DNA of 64,000 nucleotides from Prosthecobacter dejongeii (GTDB lineage Bacteria > Verrucomicrobiota > Verrucomicrobiia > Verrucomicrobiales > Verrucomicrobiaceae). A program made the translations under genes and the position numbers. The stretch is taken from NCBI RefSeq assembly GCF_014203045.1, contig NZ_JACHIF010000001.1:620001-684000 (forward strand), given 5' to 3'. This document shows, one piece after another, positions 44,765 to 54,821 of this stretch. The notes below the pieces were generated by a model. It was not told where the DNA came from, made no database searches, and worked only from the letters and a program-made list of their open reading frames with translations. Numbering within the stretch: position 1 is the stretch's first letter; every line of letters starts with the position of its first letter.

Positions 44765-46201
44765 ATGAATGCCACCCGCCGCCGTTTCATCGGTCAGTCT
44801 GCCTGTTCTGCTTTGGGGAGCGTTTCAGTGCTCAATACCTTGCTGAATCTCAAGCTGGCGGGAAATGCTGCCGCCCAGGCGGCCCCGACAGATCATCGGA
44901 CGCTGCTATGCTTATTTCTTCATGGCGGAAATGATTCCTACAATTGGTTAGTCCCACGAGACAGCGCTCGGCACGCGGTGTATGCAGAAACACGGGATCA
45001 TTTGGCCTTGGGCACGGGCGTGCTGCGCCCACTGAACCAAGACGGCGGGGATGGGCAGCTTTATGGCATCCACCCAAGCTGCCCCGGCCTGCAAGAACTC
45101 TTCAATGGCCTAGGGGGTGACTCCGCGAAACGCCGTGCCGCTTTCATCTCCAATGTGGGTACCCTGATCCAGCCCGTGACCAAGGCGCAATACTTGGCGG
45201 AAAGCATGCCCCTGCCTCGCGCGCTTTATTCACACAGTGACCAGATTGACCAGTGGCAGACCTCCGTCCCGCAGGGCATGACCCAGCTCGCCGGCTGGGC
45301 TGGTCGCGCTGCCGATGTACTGAATAACGTCGTCAATGCGGACAGCATCTCCATGAACATTTCCCTGGCTGGCAATAGCCTGTGGCAGGTGGGCAATAGC
45401 ACCACGCAATTTGTGGTGACCGATAGTGGGGCACTGACTTTCACGGGCAGTGATATCGGCGATGAACTGCACCCCATGCGACTGAAGAATGCAGCGCATC
45501 GCAGCATGATCGAACAGAATTATGCCAACCTCATGCAGCAGTCCTATGCGCGCCTCACCAAAAACAGCATTGAGCTTCAGGAGTTCTTCCTTCAGCAGTT
45601 CAACAGTTATGATGACAGCGCCATCAGCAGCCTCTTTCCTTCTGGCAACTGGGTCGCCCAGCAGTTCCGTGCCGCCGCCAAGATGATCGCCCTGCGCGAT
45701 AGCCTAGGCCTGCATAGACAGACCCTGTATCTCAGCTTCGGCGGGTGGGATCACCACGGAGAGTTGCTGGAAACCCAGGCCGAGATGCTGACAATGATGG
45801 ATGCAGCGCTCACTGCCTTTCAGCGTGCGCTGGATCAACTGAATCTGCAAGACAGCGTCATCACTTACACCGCTTCGGACTTTGGACGCACCTTGCGCAG
45901 CAATGGTCGCGGCACGGACCATGCCTGGGGGGCCAATGCTCTGGTCATGGGTGGTCCTGTGCGGGGGGGCCGCATCTACGGAACATTCCCTGACCTGACT
46001 CTCGAAAGCAACGACGACACGGGTTATGGCGGCCGCACCATTCCCACCACCTCGGTGGATTCCCTCTTTGCAGAGATGCTGCGCTGGTTCGGTGTGCCTG
46101 CTGCCGATATGGATTACGTCCTGCCTAACATCGCAAATTTTTACAACGTAAATTCCAGCTCTCTGCCCATCGGTTTTTTAAAGAACGGCACCTGGAGTTG
46201 A
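44765..46201 (+). CDS. DUF1501 family protein, second copy
   Basis: A 478-residue Tat-exported protein; the ATG at 44765 gives MNATRRRFIGQSACSALGSV, a twin-arginine leader. The DUF1501 core is seen in LLCLFLHGGNDSYNWLVP, GGWDHHGELLETQAEMLTMM and VITYTASDFGRTLRSNG. This subgroup (LFLHGGNDSYNWLVPRD) is the one that is normally paired with DUF1800, so it belongs with the gene at 38968-44001. In front of it lie the small helical protein and HNH genes. Confidence 0.9.
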   Translation: MNATRRRFIGQSACSALGSVSVLNTLLNLKLAGNAAAQAAPTDHRTLLCLFLHGGNDSYNWLVPRDSARHAVYAETRDHLALGTGVLRPLNQDGGDGQLYGIHPSCPGLQELFNGLGGDSAKRRAAFISNVGTLIQPVTKAQYLAESMPLPRALYSHSDQIDQWQTSVPQGMTQLAGWAGRAADVLNNVVNADSISMNISLAGNSLWQVGNSTTQFVVTDSGALTFTGSDIGDELHPMRLKNAAHRSMIEQNYANLMQQSYARLTKNSIELQEFFLQQFNSYDDSAISSLFPSGNWVAQQFRAAAKMIALRDSLGLHRQTLYLSFGGWDHHGELLETQAEMLTMMDAALTAFQRALDQLNLQDSVITYTASDFGRTLRSNGRGTDHAWGANALVMGGPVRGGRIYGTFPDLTLESNDDTGYGGRTIPTTSVDSLFAEMLRWFGVPAADMDYVLPNIANFYNVNSSSLPIGFLKNGTWS

Positions 46202-46238
46202 GATTCTCGAAACTTACTAACCTCCATCCGGGTCCACT

Positions 46239-48506
46239 TCACTTCCGGACGTACAGCAGCAGACGATCATGGACGAGGAGGGCCAGGTCCAGCTTGCCAT
46301 CACCATTCAGATCCACCGTCGTGTAGTCGTGAGGTTCGCTTGTGAGGCCTGTTTTACCCCGGTATTGAGGATCAATTTCGAAAACACGGAAGTGCAGCGC
46401 ACTCGTCCACACGGGAGGCGTTTCCGCTTGGGCCTGGAACAGTTCCAGCACACGGCTTTTGCCCGAATCCACCGTGAGTAGATCATCATTCACCCCCTGG
46501 GTAAATGGAGCCACGATCAGATCTGTCGCAGACGTGTCTTTCAATTCGCTATCGAAAGTGGTGACCGTCTCTAGAGCCAAGAGTTCGCCAGTTAATGGGC
46601 TGATTTCAAAACTGGTTTTGCCGATCAGCAGCAGACCCTGCCCTTTCCCCGTGGGGATGAGATGACACTCGTCTGGAGTCACGCTAGCCAGCGCGTGTGT
46701 GTGGGAGGAACGATACACGCCGTCTTTACCCGTGACCATTTCGTAAAGCTGGCCATTCACTGTATCGGCCAAAAGAACATCCGGTTTGGCTTTACCCGGC
46801 ACGACAATGACCGCGCTGATCTGCGCGGTGGATTCAGGCGCATTGAACTGTTCCACCGTCACCGCTTTCCCATCTGCCCCCACACGAAGTGCACGGGCAA
46901 TTTGATCCTTTGCGACGATGATCTCCTCCTTGCCATCTCCGTCCAGATCTGCAGTCGTCATGGCGATGGCCGAAAGCTTGTTCAACAAGTTATCCGGGAG
47001 CCCCTCCGCCCTCTTGAACGGGACTTTGGCATCCTTTTGACTGAGCAGGATCTGCATGGAAGCGATGCTCGAAAAAATCGCCAGATCCACACGTCCATCC
47101 TGGTTGGCATCCACCAAGCGCAGAGCATTCGGTTTGGTCGGACTGCTCGGCAGTTCCTGAGTGGCGGACTGGAATTTCTTTTCCGCAGCGGACCAGTTGA
47201 GCGCCAGCAGCGAAACTTTGCTTTTAGCTTCCGTGAGGGCCAGCACGGAGGTTTCTTTGGAGTCTCCTAAACGACCTGTTTGAAGCGTCAGCAGCGTATC
47301 CGCCGTCTGGTAAATCACTTCGGGGTAAGTGAGGCGATCCTTTGCCCAACGGGAAAGGCCGATGCTTTTTTCAGCAGGGCTCAGCAACAGCAGTTCCGCC
47401 TGGTTATCTCCATCCACATCGGCGATGGAGAGAGACTCGATGCCGCTGAGGGCTGGAAACTCACAACCTTCGGCAAAACCACCAGCCGCCAGACCTGCAA
47501 AGAACCAAAGTCGAGCGTTCTTCGGTTCTGCGAGGACAATGTCAGCCACCTTGTCACCATTGAGATCTCCGTAGGCGGTGCCGCCGCCTTTGCTTTCCGT
47601 GGAGGGCATGGCATGGCGGATGGTCACCGCACGCTCAGAGTCAGGCTTGGCCGTTGCCGTGGTGAGCCGGGCGATCTCCACCATGCCCGTGTCACTGCGG
47701 ATCCAGGTGAGGCCCGTTTCTTTCCCAAGCTTTGCTGGGTGTACCCAGCAGCGGCTCTCTGGCATCTCCAGTCGCCATTCTTCGCCAAAGCTGGCACCTT
47801 CTTTTTGCAACCTAACCAAAAGTGCATCCGCATCAGGCGCGGTATAAAAGAGATCCAGCTTACCGTCGCCGTTGAGGTCGCCACTGCGCAATCCTCCACA
47901 GCCTGTTTGGCCGAGCACGTAGGTCTTAGGTTCGGCCCATGTGCCAGGGCCACTTTGCAACCACACCATGAGACGCGTAGTGGTCAAAAGAGCCAGATCC
48001 TGCTTTTTATCCGCATTGAGATCCACGGCCAAAAGGACTGCCGAATCCTCCGCCACAGAATCGAGCGTGAACTCCTTTTTCTGGCTCCAATCTCCCGGCT
48101 TGCCCTGGGTGCGGAGGACCAGTTTATCATCATCATTCGTGTAGGCGATGTCAGGCCGCCCATCGCCATTCCAATCTCCTACGGCCAATGACCAGGCACT
48201 CTGGCCGATGACGAGAGGTTGCTTTTCCAGTCGTGAAATCTCCAAGATGGGATTCCAGCGGTCGGCACGTGAGGTACGCTCAGGCTCCCCCGGCTGGGCT
48301 CCCTCTTTGCGCTGAAGCAGAAACTCAATGCGCGCGCGATCCTGGTTCAGCACCACCAGATCCTGCAACCCATCGCCATTGAAATCACCCGAGCAAGGGC
48401 TCGATGTATTCCAGTCCAGCTTGACCACCTCCGGCCCATCAAAATAGAGGCCGGGGGTATCTGCAGCCTGGGCGCTGAGGGCAGCGAGAAAAAGGAGCGC
48501 GCGCAT
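46239..48506 (-). CDS. Secreted FG-GAP/VCBS repeat beta-propeller protein
   Basis: A 755-residue exported protein with a short signal peptide (MRALLFLAALSAQAA). I count nine calcium-binding FG-GAP-like loops, for example DFNGDGLQDLVVL, DWNGDGRPDIAYT, DLNGDGKLDLFYT, DVDGDNQAELLLL, DANQDGRVDLAIF, DLDGDGKEEIIVA and DLNGDGKLDLALL, spread along the whole chain, so the fold is probably one or two seven-bladed propellers. It probably acts in the periplasm or at the surface in binding. It lies 13 bp after the 606-residue protein gene in a three-gene leftward operon. Confidence 0.88.
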   Translation of the reverse strand: MRALLFLAALSAQAADTPGLYFDGPEVVKLDWNTSSPCSGDFNGDGLQDLVVLNQDRARIEFLLQRKEGAQPGEPERTSRADRWNPILEISRLEKQPLVIGQSAWSLAVGDWNGDGRPDIAYTNDDDKLVLRTQGKPGDWSQKKEFTLDSVAEDSAVLLAVDLNADKKQDLALLTTTRLMVWLQSGPGTWAEPKTYVLGQTGCGGLRSGDLNGDGKLDLFYTAPDADALLVRLQKEGASFGEEWRLEMPESRCWVHPAKLGKETGLTWIRSDTGMVEIARLTTATAKPDSERAVTIRHAMPSTESKGGGTAYGDLNGDKVADIVLAEPKNARLWFFAGLAAGGFAEGCEFPALSGIESLSIADVDGDNQAELLLLSPAEKSIGLSRWAKDRLTYPEVIYQTADTLLTLQTGRLGDSKETSVLALTEAKSKVSLLALNWSAAEKKFQSATQELPSSPTKPNALRLVDANQDGRVDLAIFSSIASMQILLSQKDAKVPFKRAEGLPDNLLNKLSAIAMTTADLDGDGKEEIIVAKDQIARALRVGADGKAVTVEQFNAPESTAQISAVIVVPGKAKPDVLLADTVNGQLYEMVTGKDGVYRSSHTHALASVTPDECHLIPTGKGQGLLLIGKTSFEISPLTGELLALETVTTFDSELKDTSATDLIVAPFTQGVNDDLLTVDSGKSRVLELFQAQAETPPVWTSALHFRVFEIDPQYRGKTGLTSEPHDYTTVDLNGDGKLDLALLVHDRLLLYVRK

Positions 48507-48519
48507 AATGAGTCAGCGT

Positions 48520-50340
48520 TTACTGGGCCTCCACCGGAGTGGTCACTGAGCGATAATAGATGGCATTGGCAGGTGAATAGTAGCCACTGACACTGGTGCC
48601 AAAGTAGCGCTTCCACATGGCATCCGAAGGCACTGCCGTCGGGTCAAACCAGGTATCAGCTCCAGAAATGGCTTCCAGAGCTTCTTCGTCTTCAGAAGCT
48701 GGTGCTTTTTTGCCTTTGCCCTTCTTGCCTTTTTTCTTGGCGGTTTTGCCCACTTGGCCCTGCACCATGGACATGGCATCCACCACCACCTTCATCATCT
48801 TGCCGCCATCCGCCACACCCACGCCTGCATAGCCTTTTGGCAAGCGGGCGATGAGGTCCTGCACGCGGGCATCATCCCAGATGCTCGGTCCGCTGGCTTC
48901 CTTCATGCGGGAGAGCACCTTTTTCAGCAGCGCCTGCGGGCCCGTGCTGAAGAGAAAATAATCATTCGTTAGGCAGAAGGCCATCTCCGCGCCCGTAGGT
49001 TGGGCAGCTTTGATGACATTGATCTGGTGGCCCAGATATTCGGTCTCTTCAAAAGCCGCAAAGCCAGCGCCAGCAAAGCGTTTCACTCCATCCAGAGCAC
49101 CGCCGAAACGCTGATGATCCTTCACCTTGATCGCGAGCACCTGGCTCTGATTTTCCAGGCTGCCATCCGTGATCTCGATGTATTCATCATCCAAGCTGGC
49201 GAAGAGGTCATCCCGCAGTTTGACTCCGGCCTGTGCTTCCACACCGCCGAGCTGCATCGTCGCCATGGCCGCCATGGGCCCCAGCTTGTTCACCATGACC
49301 ATCAGCTTATCCCAAAGGCCAACAAGGCTGTAGCGTGTCACTGTGCTGCTGATGACATCGGTAGGAACAAAGGCAGGCAGCACCACTTCACCGCCAGCAC
49401 TCCGCAGCAGGCTGACAAAACCCGTGGGCTTTTCAGGATGCAGCAGCGCCATTTCGATGCGGGACTGATCGTCAGCGATGTCCAGTGTCAGTGCGATGGA
49501 CTGGATCTCCTGTGGCCCCAGAACTTCGATGATCGTCTCAGGGGAGATCGGCATCTGGCTGGTACCGCCCGCCGCAGCCGCTGTGGCAGCCTGCAGGCCC
49601 CACTGGACCAAGGTTTCACCATTCAAATAAACGAGCACATCTGTGTGCCCATCCGTCAACTGAGCTAAACGAGTGAGGTGACCTGCGACCACGTCAGAGC
49701 CCTCACCTGCACCACTTTTCAGTGCGGTGATGAAATACTGCATGTCCTTGAGGGAATTGGCCTCCACCAGCGTGCCATCCACAAAGGCATAACCATCTTC
49801 CCAGCCTTCCTCTGCGTCTTCCGTCGCTGCCAGAATGTGCACGGTGACACCTGCGATGTCCTGCGTGCGCTGCTTCAGAGACTCGTCTTTTTTCATCGAG
49901 ATTTCAGCCTCTTTGAGCTTCATCTCTTCCAGGCCTTTTTCCTGACCGGTAGCATCACTGAGACCACACAGGGGCGGCTCATCACCAGAGAAGTCCTCGG
50001 GGCTATCTCCCAGGAAAATGGCCATGCTAGCCCCAGGATAGCGTTTCAGACTGTCATACAGACCTTCGCCTGAGTCTTCCTTCACAGCTTTATCCCAGGG
50101 GGCCTCACCATCTTTCATCATAGGTGCGGTCCATTTCTTGAACTCCTCGTCCTGCAGCAGCTTCGTGAAGCTGCTTTTATCCCAGTCAGCCAGCAGCTCA
50201 GGGGTATTTTTGATGGCGATCACGCCCACCGTATTTTTCGGCAGAAGCTTATACCAATCGTCGAGTTTATCCGCATGCGCAGACACACTGCTCAGCAGGC
50301 TGAGCAAGGTAAAAAGAGAAAGAAAACGAGGGGGTTTCAT
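48520..50340 (-). CDS. Secreted protein of unknown function, 606 aa
   Basis: A 606-residue exported protein with a signal peptide (MKPPRFLSLFTLLSLLSSVS A). The body contains repeated alpha/beta units reminiscent of DUF3352-type proteins (for example GVIAIKNTPELLADWDKSSF and GDEPPLCGLSDATG), but the family is not certain. Near residue 540 there is a Lys-rich linker (KTAKKKGKKGKGKKA) that may bind an acidic polymer. The C terminus ends in SGYYSPANAIYYRSVTTP. It overlaps the protease gene by 4 bp (ATGA), so the two are translated together. Confidence 0.65.
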   Translation of the reverse strand: MKPPRFLSLFTLLSLLSSVSAHADKLDDWYKLLPKNTVGVIAIKNTPELLADWDKSSFTKLLQDEEFKKWTAPMMKDGEAPWDKAVKEDSGEGLYDSLKRYPGASMAIFLGDSPEDFSGDEPPLCGLSDATGQEKGLEEMKLKEAEISMKKDESLKQRTQDIAGVTVHILAATEDAEEGWEDGYAFVDGTLVEANSLKDMQYFITALKSGAGEGSDVVAGHLTRLAQLTDGHTDVLVYLNGETLVQWGLQAATAAAAGGTSQMPISPETIIEVLGPQEIQSIALTLDIADDQSRIEMALLHPEKPTGFVSLLRSAGGEVVLPAFVPTDVISSTVTRYSLVGLWDKLMVMVNKLGPMAAMATMQLGGVEAQAGVKLRDDLFASLDDEYIEITDGSLENQSQVLAIKVKDHQRFGGALDGVKRFAGAGFAAFEETEYLGHQINVIKAAQPTGAEMAFCLTNDYFLFSTGPQALLKKVLSRMKEASGPSIWDDARVQDLIARLPKGYAGVGVADGGKMMKVVVDAMSMVQGQVGKTAKKKGKKGKGKKAPASEDEEALEAISGADTWFDPTAVPSDAMWKRYFGTSVSGYYSPANAIYYRSVTTPVEAQ

Positions 50341-51329
50341 GGCTGAGTCTCTGGGGTTTTAGGAGTTGTTTCAGGAGCTGGGGCACTGGCCGGAGCCGGA
50401 GGGGAAAGGTAGCGAAAGCCGCTGTTGGGGTTGCGAGGGTCAAAGGCAAAAGCATCCCGGTTTTTGAGGAACAGTTTCAGCAAGTTTGCAGGGATGGAAA
50501 AGCCAAGACCCTCCACACCGACACCCGCCAGCTTCATATTGTTCACTCCCACCACCTCCCCACGGGCATTAAAGAGTGGTCCACCCGAGTTTCCTGGATT
50601 GATCTGCGTGGTGCTCTGAATGGACCAAGCACCGCGGGTCTCGCGAGCACGCACACTGACGATGCCCTGAGAGACAGAACGCTCCAGGCCCAAAGGACTG
50701 CCGATGGCAAACACAGGCTGCCCCTGAATGAGCATGTCTGAATCCCCCAAAGGCGCAAAGGGCAGCTTGCTCACAGCCGGATCATCAATCTGCAAAATGG
50801 CCAAATCCAGAAAGCCATTCATTGCGATGATCTTGATCTTCGGGAAAACCTCCTTTTCCAGCCCGCCATTCTTTTTGCGATAGACCACCACGGAGATTTC
50901 TCGCTCACCAGCGATCACGTGTTGATTGGTCACCACGTGGCCTAACTTATTGATGATGAAGCCTGAACCTAGCCCGGAGGATGTCTGGATCTGCACCACA
51001 GATTCTCCCACGCGCAGGACGTTCTTATCCACCGCCAGAGGCTCACGTCCAGGCTCCACAAAGTACATGTCTTCGCTTTCCGCCTCACTCGGGCCAGAGA
51101 CTTTCTGTGTCCCGGCTTTTTCCTGACTGGCGATCTCCAGCCGTGGCACATTCAGCACGGTGAAGCCCAGGTCCAGCATCAGCACATCATCGCGTTCACG
51201 AAGCACCTCCCCCTGCACCTGAGCACCATTTTTCAGCGTTACCTTCACGGGCTCTGCCGCATGAATGTCGCTGCTGGCAACGCTCAAGATAAGCGCGCCC
51301 CATATACCCCTGGTGCTTTTTTTGATCAC
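50337..51329 (-). CDS. HtrA/DegP-like trypsin-type serine protease without PDZ domain
   Basis: A 330-residue exported S1C protease that starts at a GTG (51329) with a signal peptide. The catalytic triad is His137 (VVTNQHVIA), Asp175 (FLDLAILQID) and Ser248 (INPGNSGGP). An N-terminal LSM-like or small beta domain (VKVTLKNGAQVQGEV) precedes the protease, and after residue 290 a Pro/Ala-rich tail replaces the usual PDZ domain. It probably cleaves or folds exported proteins in the periplasm; the two following genes are likely clients or partners. The missing PDZ domain is common in this phylum. Confidence 0.88.
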   Translation of the reverse strand: MIKKSTRGIWGALILSVASSDIHAAEPVKVTLKNGAQVQGEVLRERDDVLMLDLGFTVLNVPRLEIASQEKAGTQKVSGPSEAESEDMYFVEPGREPLAVDKNVLRVGESVVQIQTSSGLGSGFIINKLGHVVTNQHVIAGEREISVVVYRKKNGGLEKEVFPKIKIIAMNGFLDLAILQIDDPAVSKLPFAPLGDSDMLIQGQPVFAIGSPLGLERSVSQGIVSVRARETRGAWSIQSTTQINPGNSGGPLFNARGEVVGVNNMKLAGVGVEGLGFSIPANLLKLFLKNRDAFAFDPRNPNSGFRYLSPPAPASAPAPETTPKTPETQP

Positions 51330-51429
51330 GGGTCAGGAAACTAGCAAGCCCCCCGCAGGATACGAGGATTTTGTGTAGTTAAGAGACGATTCTTTTTAGG
51401 CCTGCCCTCAATCGCCCCTTCCCACCACC

Positions 51430-54204
51430 TTAACCAAACACGGCCTCCTCGATCTTGCCCTGCAAGGTGTCCAAAACGAGTCGGGTCGAAAGCTTCCTCC
51501 CATTTTCGTCCTGCACATAGATGGAGTCAATCGCCACGCCTTTTTCTGTGCCGATGCGCGCATGTGTGATGTTCAGCCCCAGCTTGCCGATGGCCATGAA
51601 AACATCGTACAAAAGCCCCAGGCGGTCCACCACCTGCAGTTCCACGATGGTCTGGTCATGCGAGAGTTCGTTGTTGATGTAAACCCGCTGTGGGATCTCG
51701 GACATCACCTCATCATAACCAGGAATGGCTTTACGCGTTTTCGCGATGGCAGGACCGAAATCAAACTTCTGCGCCAGGAAAGCCTGGCGGACGGAGGCCT
51801 CCACCCGCTGCCTCGCTGTCTTGCTCGTCACCGCCGCAAAGTTCGTATTGCAGACGCGGAACATATCCAGCACCAGATTATCTCCGCGTTGGTAGAGATC
51901 GGCACTCAGAATGTTGATGCTTTCCGCAGAGAGCGCCCCTGAAATACGCGCCAGCAACTGATGGCGGTCCCAGCAGGTGACCGTCAGTTCGCTGTAGCCT
52001 TGCTCCACATGGTCCGTCCAGGTCATCACCGGTAGGAGGCCAGCCTCCGCCTCCTCCACCATGAGCTGGGTAAAAAACTGGCGAAATTGGCGGATGTGAT
52101 CCGCGATCTGTGCGGGCTCTCGGAAGTTAAAGTAACTGCGCGGCATGTGCTGGAAGTGCGCGCTGATTTCCAGGTCAAATTCAGCCCCCAGTTCTTTCGC
52201 CACACCCGCTCTCACCTCATCCATGGGCACTGCTGCACGGCGCATGAAGTCCGCCGGCGCATCCATAAATTGCAGCGTGTTGTGGTACAGTTGGCGGATG
52301 GAGGCCTCTTTGTAACCGGACCAACTCGCTTCGCTGGTGCCCTTGGAATCCGCATAGGTCATCACCAAAAGTGTGTCCAGATACTCCTTCGTCCGCACGA
52401 TGCCGGCAAATTCGCCGATCACCTTCGGATCATCCAGATTCATCGTCGTCGCGGTGCGATACATCAGCAGGTGATTATCCACCAAAAACAGCAGAAGCTT
52501 GCGCTTCTCCCCTTTGATCTGGAGGCGGCGGCATACGGCATCCGCCATCACGGTGCTTTCAGCATCATGGGCCTTCGCATTGGCTGCGCGGCCCGCATCA
52601 TGCAGCAGCAGGGCCAGATACAAGATCGCCGGCTGCGCCAGTTCATGCAGAAGGTTTTGATAAAGACTCAGCCCAGGCTTGGGAGGGCCGCTGAGTTCGT
52701 CCAGCTTATCCAGCGTGCGCAGCGTGTGCTCATCTGCCGTGTAACGATGAAAAAATTCATGCTGCACCAGGCAGGTCAGCGCGCCAAATTCCGGCATGTA
52801 GCGCCCCAGAAAACCCACGCGATGCATCTGCCGCATCACCCGTGCCACATCCCCTTTGCAGGAAAGAATGGCCTCAAAGGTTTCTCTCACCCCTTTGTTA
52901 TACCGATAGCTCACATTCACCAGACGGAAGCTTTCCTGCATGAGCTGGAATAGCTCTGGACTCAGCCGCAGATGCCGCTGCTGGGTGTGAAGAAACACCT
53001 GCATGAGCTTGCTGGGGTCTTCTTTAAAGAGAGCCTTATCTTCGACAAACAAGCGCTCATTTTTGGCAATGAAACCATCAAACTTCTCAGCCCTCTTCAG
53101 CGCCGTCTTGCGCCTAACCATGAAGTTTAGCAATCCCTTACGCGTGCTTTCATCTTCCAAAGCCTGAAGGTGAAACCTGTCCATCACTTCACTGCTACGC
53201 TGGAGGATGTCCCGCGTGGCCATGTAGTACTCGCGCATGAAGGCCTCGATACGGCGCAGGATTCGCTTGTGCCGATAGCCTAGATTCGTAGCCACAAATC
53301 CTTGCAGGCGCAGGGTCAGGATGTCGCTGGCACGCTTCTCTGTGTAGTGCATCTCATTGCGCGTGCGCAGGATGAAGTCGTAGGCCTGCTGGATCTCTTT
53401 CCACCCCGCAGGAGTCAGCAGTCCCTTCGTTACCAGGTCTTGCGGATTCAGCGTGCCCAGCTTCGCATAAGTCATCCAGATGAGGTTCTGGTAATCGCGC
53501 AGGCCACCGCAGCCATTTTTGACGTTCGGCTCCTGCACGCAGTTCGTGCCGCCGTATTTATTGTGACGACTCGCAAGATCTTGCTGACGCAGCTTGAGAA
53601 ATTCTGCCTCGCGCCCGGTCATGCACTCCTTGTCAAAACGAGCGCGGAAATCCTGAATGGCCTCCTCACTACCACAGAGAAAACGCGCCTCCATCAGCGC
53701 CGTTTTGGTCTCCATGCTTTCATTCGCCAGCTTCAGGCAGTCACCCACGCTGCGCGTGCCGTGGCCCACCTTCAGCTTCATGTCATAAAAGAACAGCAGG
53801 TAGTCTCCGATCAACTTGGCCAACTCCGGAGAAACGTTCGAGCTATTCCCCGGCAGCATGAAAGTCAGGTCCACATCACTGCCCGGGCTCATCACCTGCC
53901 GCCCATATCCACCGTGAGCCACCACGCTGAGATTCAGCTTATTCCTCACCGCAGGTTCCAGCGCGGCTAGGCATTCCTGCCACAGCAGCCGCACGATGTA
54001 GTCCATGACATCGGACCGCATGCGGCAGATCTCCACCCCACTTCCGCCTGCTCGATGACGTTGCTTGATTCGCTGCTCCTTGAGGCGCAGAAACCGCTTG
54101 CAGAGTTTCAACGTCTCCGTGCGGCCACGGGGTAGCGCCACGTCTTTGCCGAACACCTTTTGCGCGGCGGCTTCCAAACGGCGCTGATACTCCTGTACAG
54201 TCAT
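51430..54204 (-). CDS. glnD: PII uridylyltransferase/uridylyl-removing enzyme GlnD
   Basis: A 924-residue nitrogen sensor, similar to the 890 residues of E. coli GlnD. The nucleotidyltransferase domain has GGYGRQVMSPGSDVDLTF (Gly98-Gly99, Asp110, Asp112), followed by the GlnD helical domain, an HD phosphohydrolase domain (LYLALLLHDAGRAANA) and two C-terminal ACT domains (LTVTCWDRHQLLARISGALS and VVDRLGLLYDVFMAIGKLGL) that bind glutamine. It adds UMP to PII proteins in low nitrogen and removes it in high nitrogen. No glnB or glnA gene is nearby. The apt gene lies just upstream, 21 bp away. Confidence 0.95.
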   Translation of the reverse strand: MTVQEYQRRLEAAAQKVFGKDVALPRGRTETLKLCKRFLRLKEQRIKQRHRAGGSGVEICRMRSDVMDYIVRLLWQECLAALEPAVRNKLNLSVVAHGGYGRQVMSPGSDVDLTFMLPGNSSNVSPELAKLIGDYLLFFYDMKLKVGHGTRSVGDCLKLANESMETKTALMEARFLCGSEEAIQDFRARFDKECMTGREAEFLKLRQQDLASRHNKYGGTNCVQEPNVKNGCGGLRDYQNLIWMTYAKLGTLNPQDLVTKGLLTPAGWKEIQQAYDFILRTRNEMHYTEKRASDILTLRLQGFVATNLGYRHKRILRRIEAFMREYYMATRDILQRSSEVMDRFHLQALEDESTRKGLLNFMVRRKTALKRAEKFDGFIAKNERLFVEDKALFKEDPSKLMQVFLHTQQRHLRLSPELFQLMQESFRLVNVSYRYNKGVRETFEAILSCKGDVARVMRQMHRVGFLGRYMPEFGALTCLVQHEFFHRYTADEHTLRTLDKLDELSGPPKPGLSLYQNLLHELAQPAILYLALLLHDAGRAANAKAHDAESTVMADAVCRRLQIKGEKRKLLLFLVDNHLLMYRTATTMNLDDPKVIGEFAGIVRTKEYLDTLLVMTYADSKGTSEASWSGYKEASIRQLYHNTLQFMDAPADFMRRAAVPMDEVRAGVAKELGAEFDLEISAHFQHMPRSYFNFREPAQIADHIRQFRQFFTQLMVEEAEAGLLPVMTWTDHVEQGYSELTVTCWDRHQLLARISGALSAESINILSADLYQRGDNLVLDMFRVCNTNFAAVTSKTARQRVEASVRQAFLAQKFDFGPAIAKTRKAIPGYDEVMSEIPQRVYINNELSHDQTIVELQVVDRLGLLYDVFMAIGKLGLNITHARIGTEKGVAIDSIYVQDENGRKLSTRLVLDTLQGKIEEAVFG

Positions 54205-54225
54205 GCGTGCGAGGGGTCAAAAAAA

Positions 54226-54759
54226 TCAAAACTTCAGCAGCGAATGAATCGGCCCCATACCCTCCAGTCGTTCACGACCGCAGAGAAAAGCCAGCTCAAT
54301 GAAAAAGACTGAGCCAAGCAACTCAGCCCCGGACTGGCGGATCAGTTCCAGCGCCGCGCCAGCCGTGCCACCGGTGGCCAGCAGATCATCCGCCAGCACC
54401 ACCCGCTCCCCGGGGGCTAGGGCATCCAGGTGCATCTCCACACTGTTCGTGCCATACTCCAGACTATAGTCCACCCCGCGGGTCTTCCAGGGCAACTTGC
54501 CCTTTTTCCGCACGGGTACAAAACCAGCCCCTAGCCGCTGCGCGATCATAGCACCAAAAATAAAGCCACGGGCATCAATGCCCACCACCTTATCCACCTT
54601 CTGACCGGCGAAGATTTCCGCCATGCCTTCAATGGCCTCTTGGAGAAGATGCGCATCCGCCAGCACCGGCGTGATATCTTTGAAAAGAATGCCGGGTTGA
54701 GGAAAATCCGGCACATCACGGATCGTGGAGCTAAGGCGTTCGAGGGAATCGGGAGACAT
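54226..54759 (-). CDS. apt: Adenine phosphoribosyltransferase
   Basis: A 177-residue purine salvage enzyme that makes AMP from adenine and PRPP. The PRPP-binding motif is VVLADDLLATGGTA, and the adenine/loop region DFPQPGILFKDITPVLAD and GIDARGFIFGAMIAQRLGAG are typical. I chose the ATG at 54759 because the family starts with a short leader before the first helix (LERLSSTIRDVPDFPQPG); a TTG at 54819 would add 20 unrelated residues. It is followed by glnD at 21 bp and preceded by recQ. Confidence 0.93.
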   Translation of the reverse strand: MSPDSLERLSSTIRDVPDFPQPGILFKDITPVLADAHLLQEAIEGMAEIFAGQKVDKVVGIDARGFIFGAMIAQRLGAGFVPVRKKGKLPWKTRGVDYSLEYGTNSVEMHLDALAPGERVVLADDLLATGGTAGAALELIRQSGAELLGSVFFIELAFLCGRERLEGMGPIHSLLKF

Positions 54760-54821
54760 GGCGCGCCAGTGTGCGGGGTCACCACGCAGATGCAAGGGCG
54801 AAGGCAGGGTGAAATCCAATC

